Shown here piece after piece: positions 62,864 to 64,000 of a DNA stretch of 64,000 bases. Numbering within the stretch: position 1 is the stretch's first letter; every line of letters starts with the position of its first letter. This stretch comes from Bacteroidales bacterium (GTDB lineage Bacteria; Bacteroidota; Bacteroidia; Bacteroidales; UBA3663), in NCBI GenBank assembly GCA_017618715.1, contig JAFZTS010000024.1, positions 1 to 64,000 on the forward strand. The letters run 5' to 3'. A program made the position numbers and the translations under genes. The notes below the pieces were generated by a model. That model had not been told where the DNA came from. It did no database searches and saw nothing but the letters and a program-made list of their open reading frames with translations.

Positions 62864-64000
62864 TTATTTAAAGATCTTTTGGGTGAATTCGATGAAGTAG
62901 GTACGCCAGTTGCGCCAGATATGTCCACCCTCGGTCTCGCGATAGACTACGGGATAACCCTTCTCGTCCATGTACTTGAGGAATCCATCGTTAGCCTCCT
63001 TGAGGAAGTCGGTCTTGCCGATTGCCACATAGTAGAGGTAGGGGCGGTTCTTTGGAGCGAAGAGGTTGGCCATCTGCTGGTCGAAGTTCGCATAGACAGG
63101 GCTACCACCTGGTTCATCCTTGCTGCGACGACCATCGCCTGCACTTGCACCCGAGAAGAGTCCGATGTAGCCGTACTGTCCGGCATAATACTTGGAGATA
63201 TGCTCGGAATGGAACGAACCCATCGAGAGTCCGGCAATGGCACGATGGCGCTTGTCGTTGAGAGTGCGGAAGTTCTTCTCGATATACTTGCGGACGTCGG
63301 GGAACGACAACTCGAAGGCTGCCTCCTTCATGCCTGGCTTGACGCCACCCATCACCATCTCGGGCTGACGGAATCCTCCGGCCTGCTCGCCAGGAGCAGA
63401 TGTCTCGTAGGCATTGCCATTGGTCATCACGACGATCATCGGCTCGGCCTTGCCTGTGGCAATGAGGTTGTCGAGGATCTGAGTGACGCGGCCTTGGGTG
63501 TACCATGCCTCTTCGTCACCGCCACTGCCATGGAGGAGGTAAAAGACGGGATACTTCTTGCTCGATGTCTCGTAACCAGCGGGAGTATAGACGGTGAGAC
63601 GACGCTTCATGCCGAGTGTGGGGCTGTCGTACCAGCACTTGCGTACAGTGCCATGAGGTACGTCGTTGACCGAGAACAAATCGCCCTGGTCACCTGCCTC
63701 GCTGGTTATGATGAAGTAGTTGGTGAGCGTCTTGACGTCGCGGTTGACATAGACGTTCTGCAGGTCGAGCTGCTTCTGTCCATCGACTACGAAGTTATAG
63801 CAATAGTAGTTGGCTTCGAGGGGTTCGGGAGTGGTATATTCCCAAACACCATCCTTGCCCTCCTTGAGGTCGGCAGGAACACTGACAGCCCATTTACCCT
63901 GTGGGGTGTCGATGAGCCGTTCGGGCAGGAAGTCGCCGCTCACCTTGACGCTGACTGCCTTGGGGGCATAGAGACGGAAGGAGACGGTATTGTCGGGGTG
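62864..64000 (-). CDS. Esterase with N-terminal E-set domain, 5' end outside window
   Basis: At least 379 residues are visible; the frame stays open to the window edge (before VSGDFLPERL it reads SFRLYAPKAVSVK), so the start and any signal peptide are missing. An E-set/CBM48-like domain comes first, then a D1-type (CE1-like) esterase: YTPAGYETSSKKYPVFYLLH, the nucleophile in GLSMGSFHS, and His in EGGHIWRNWR. Enzymes of this form remove feruloyl or acetyl groups from plant polysaccharides, though some are inactive. It is on the minus strand upstream of GH3 and likely in the same transcript, suggesting a substrate carrying ester groups. Confidence 0.85.
   Translation of the reverse strand, partial: HPDNTVSFRLYAPKAVSVKVSGDFLPERLIDTPQGKWAVSVPADLKEGKDGVWEYTTPEPLEANYYCYNFVVDGQKQLDLQNVYVNRDVKTLTNYFIITSEAGDQGDLFSVNDVPHGTVRKCWYDSPTLGMKRRLTVYTPAGYETSSKKYPVFYLLHGSGGDEEAWYTQGRVTQILDNLIATGKAEPMIVVMTNGNAYETSAPGEQAGGFRQPEMVMGGVKPGMKEAAFELSFPDVRKYIEKNFRTLNDKRHRAIAGLSMGSFHSEHISKYYAGQYGYIGLFSGASAGDGRRSKDEPGGSPVYANFDQQMANLFAPKNRPYLYYVAIGKTDFLKEANDGFLKYMDEKGYPVVYRETEGGHIWRNWRTYFIEFTQKIFK

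Overview
The window looks like a chromosomal segment of a member of the Bacteroidales, most likely a Prevotella-like genus. The reasons are a SusC/SusD pair with surface lipoproteins, a TamL-type (lipoprotein) partner of TamB, a subtilase ending in a type IX secretion tail, and promoters of the Bacteroidetes TTTG / TAnnTTTG form in front of many operons. No tRNA, rRNA, CRISPR array, intact insertion sequence or phage gene was seen. Genus is an inference.

Layout, left to right. 1-292: the end of a tandem array of 42-bp hairpin units, open at the window edge. 639-4458 (minus): secreted non-specific nuclease, metallophosphoesterase and a RING-like/TerD-like protein. 4600-8025: a Dna2-like nuclease-helicase, divergent from the nuclease operon. 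8191-15472: tamB and tamL, followed by a small membrane protein, a DUF4838 protein and a patatin with an outer-membrane barrel (to 19900). 19924-21990 (minus): an OprO/P-type porin and an unknown protein. 22195-25820: riboflavin operon ribD-ribE-ribBA-ribH, then a tail-anchored protein and an MgtC-family protein. 27214-33993: lplA-gcvT-gcvH-gcvPA-gcvPB-lpd, a complete lipoate-dependent glycine cleavage module. 34346-38728: a large secreted subtilase. 38827-42186 (minus): sugar transporter and GH2 enzyme. 42408-45682: DUF6057-like membrane protein and a lipoprotein with a haem-c-like CxxCH. 45937-64000: a polysaccharide utilisation locus with surface lipoprotein, SusC, SusD, GH30, two GH2-type enzymes on plus, and GH3 plus an esterase on minus (the esterase runs off the window).

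The polysaccharide locus reads as one pathway. The surface lipoprotein and SusD capture glycan, the GH30 endo-enzyme cuts it, SusC imports oligosaccharides, and GH2, GH3 and esterase finish the degradation. GH30 together with GH2 and GH3 fits a beta-1,6-linked galactan or glucan, but the substrate is not proved.

The most unusual content is non-coding and repetitive. (1) Two tandem arrays about 60 kb apart share an exact 42-bp period and the same 8-10-8-16 architecture (stem, loop, stem, spacer). Their outer stem bases differ in a compensating way, so pairing is kept. (2) Nine-base tandem arrays of form TYNGANNNN fill gene-to-gene spacers: one runs exactly from the ribD stop codon to the ribE start codon, one follows ribE with a slightly different unit, and one follows the first plus-strand GH2 gene. 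Related 9-bp units lie in frame inside the helicase and sugar-transporter genes. (3) A G/C-rich palindromic element (CCCCCT...AGGGGG plus GAGGGGG) occurs four times, twice inside coding sequence.
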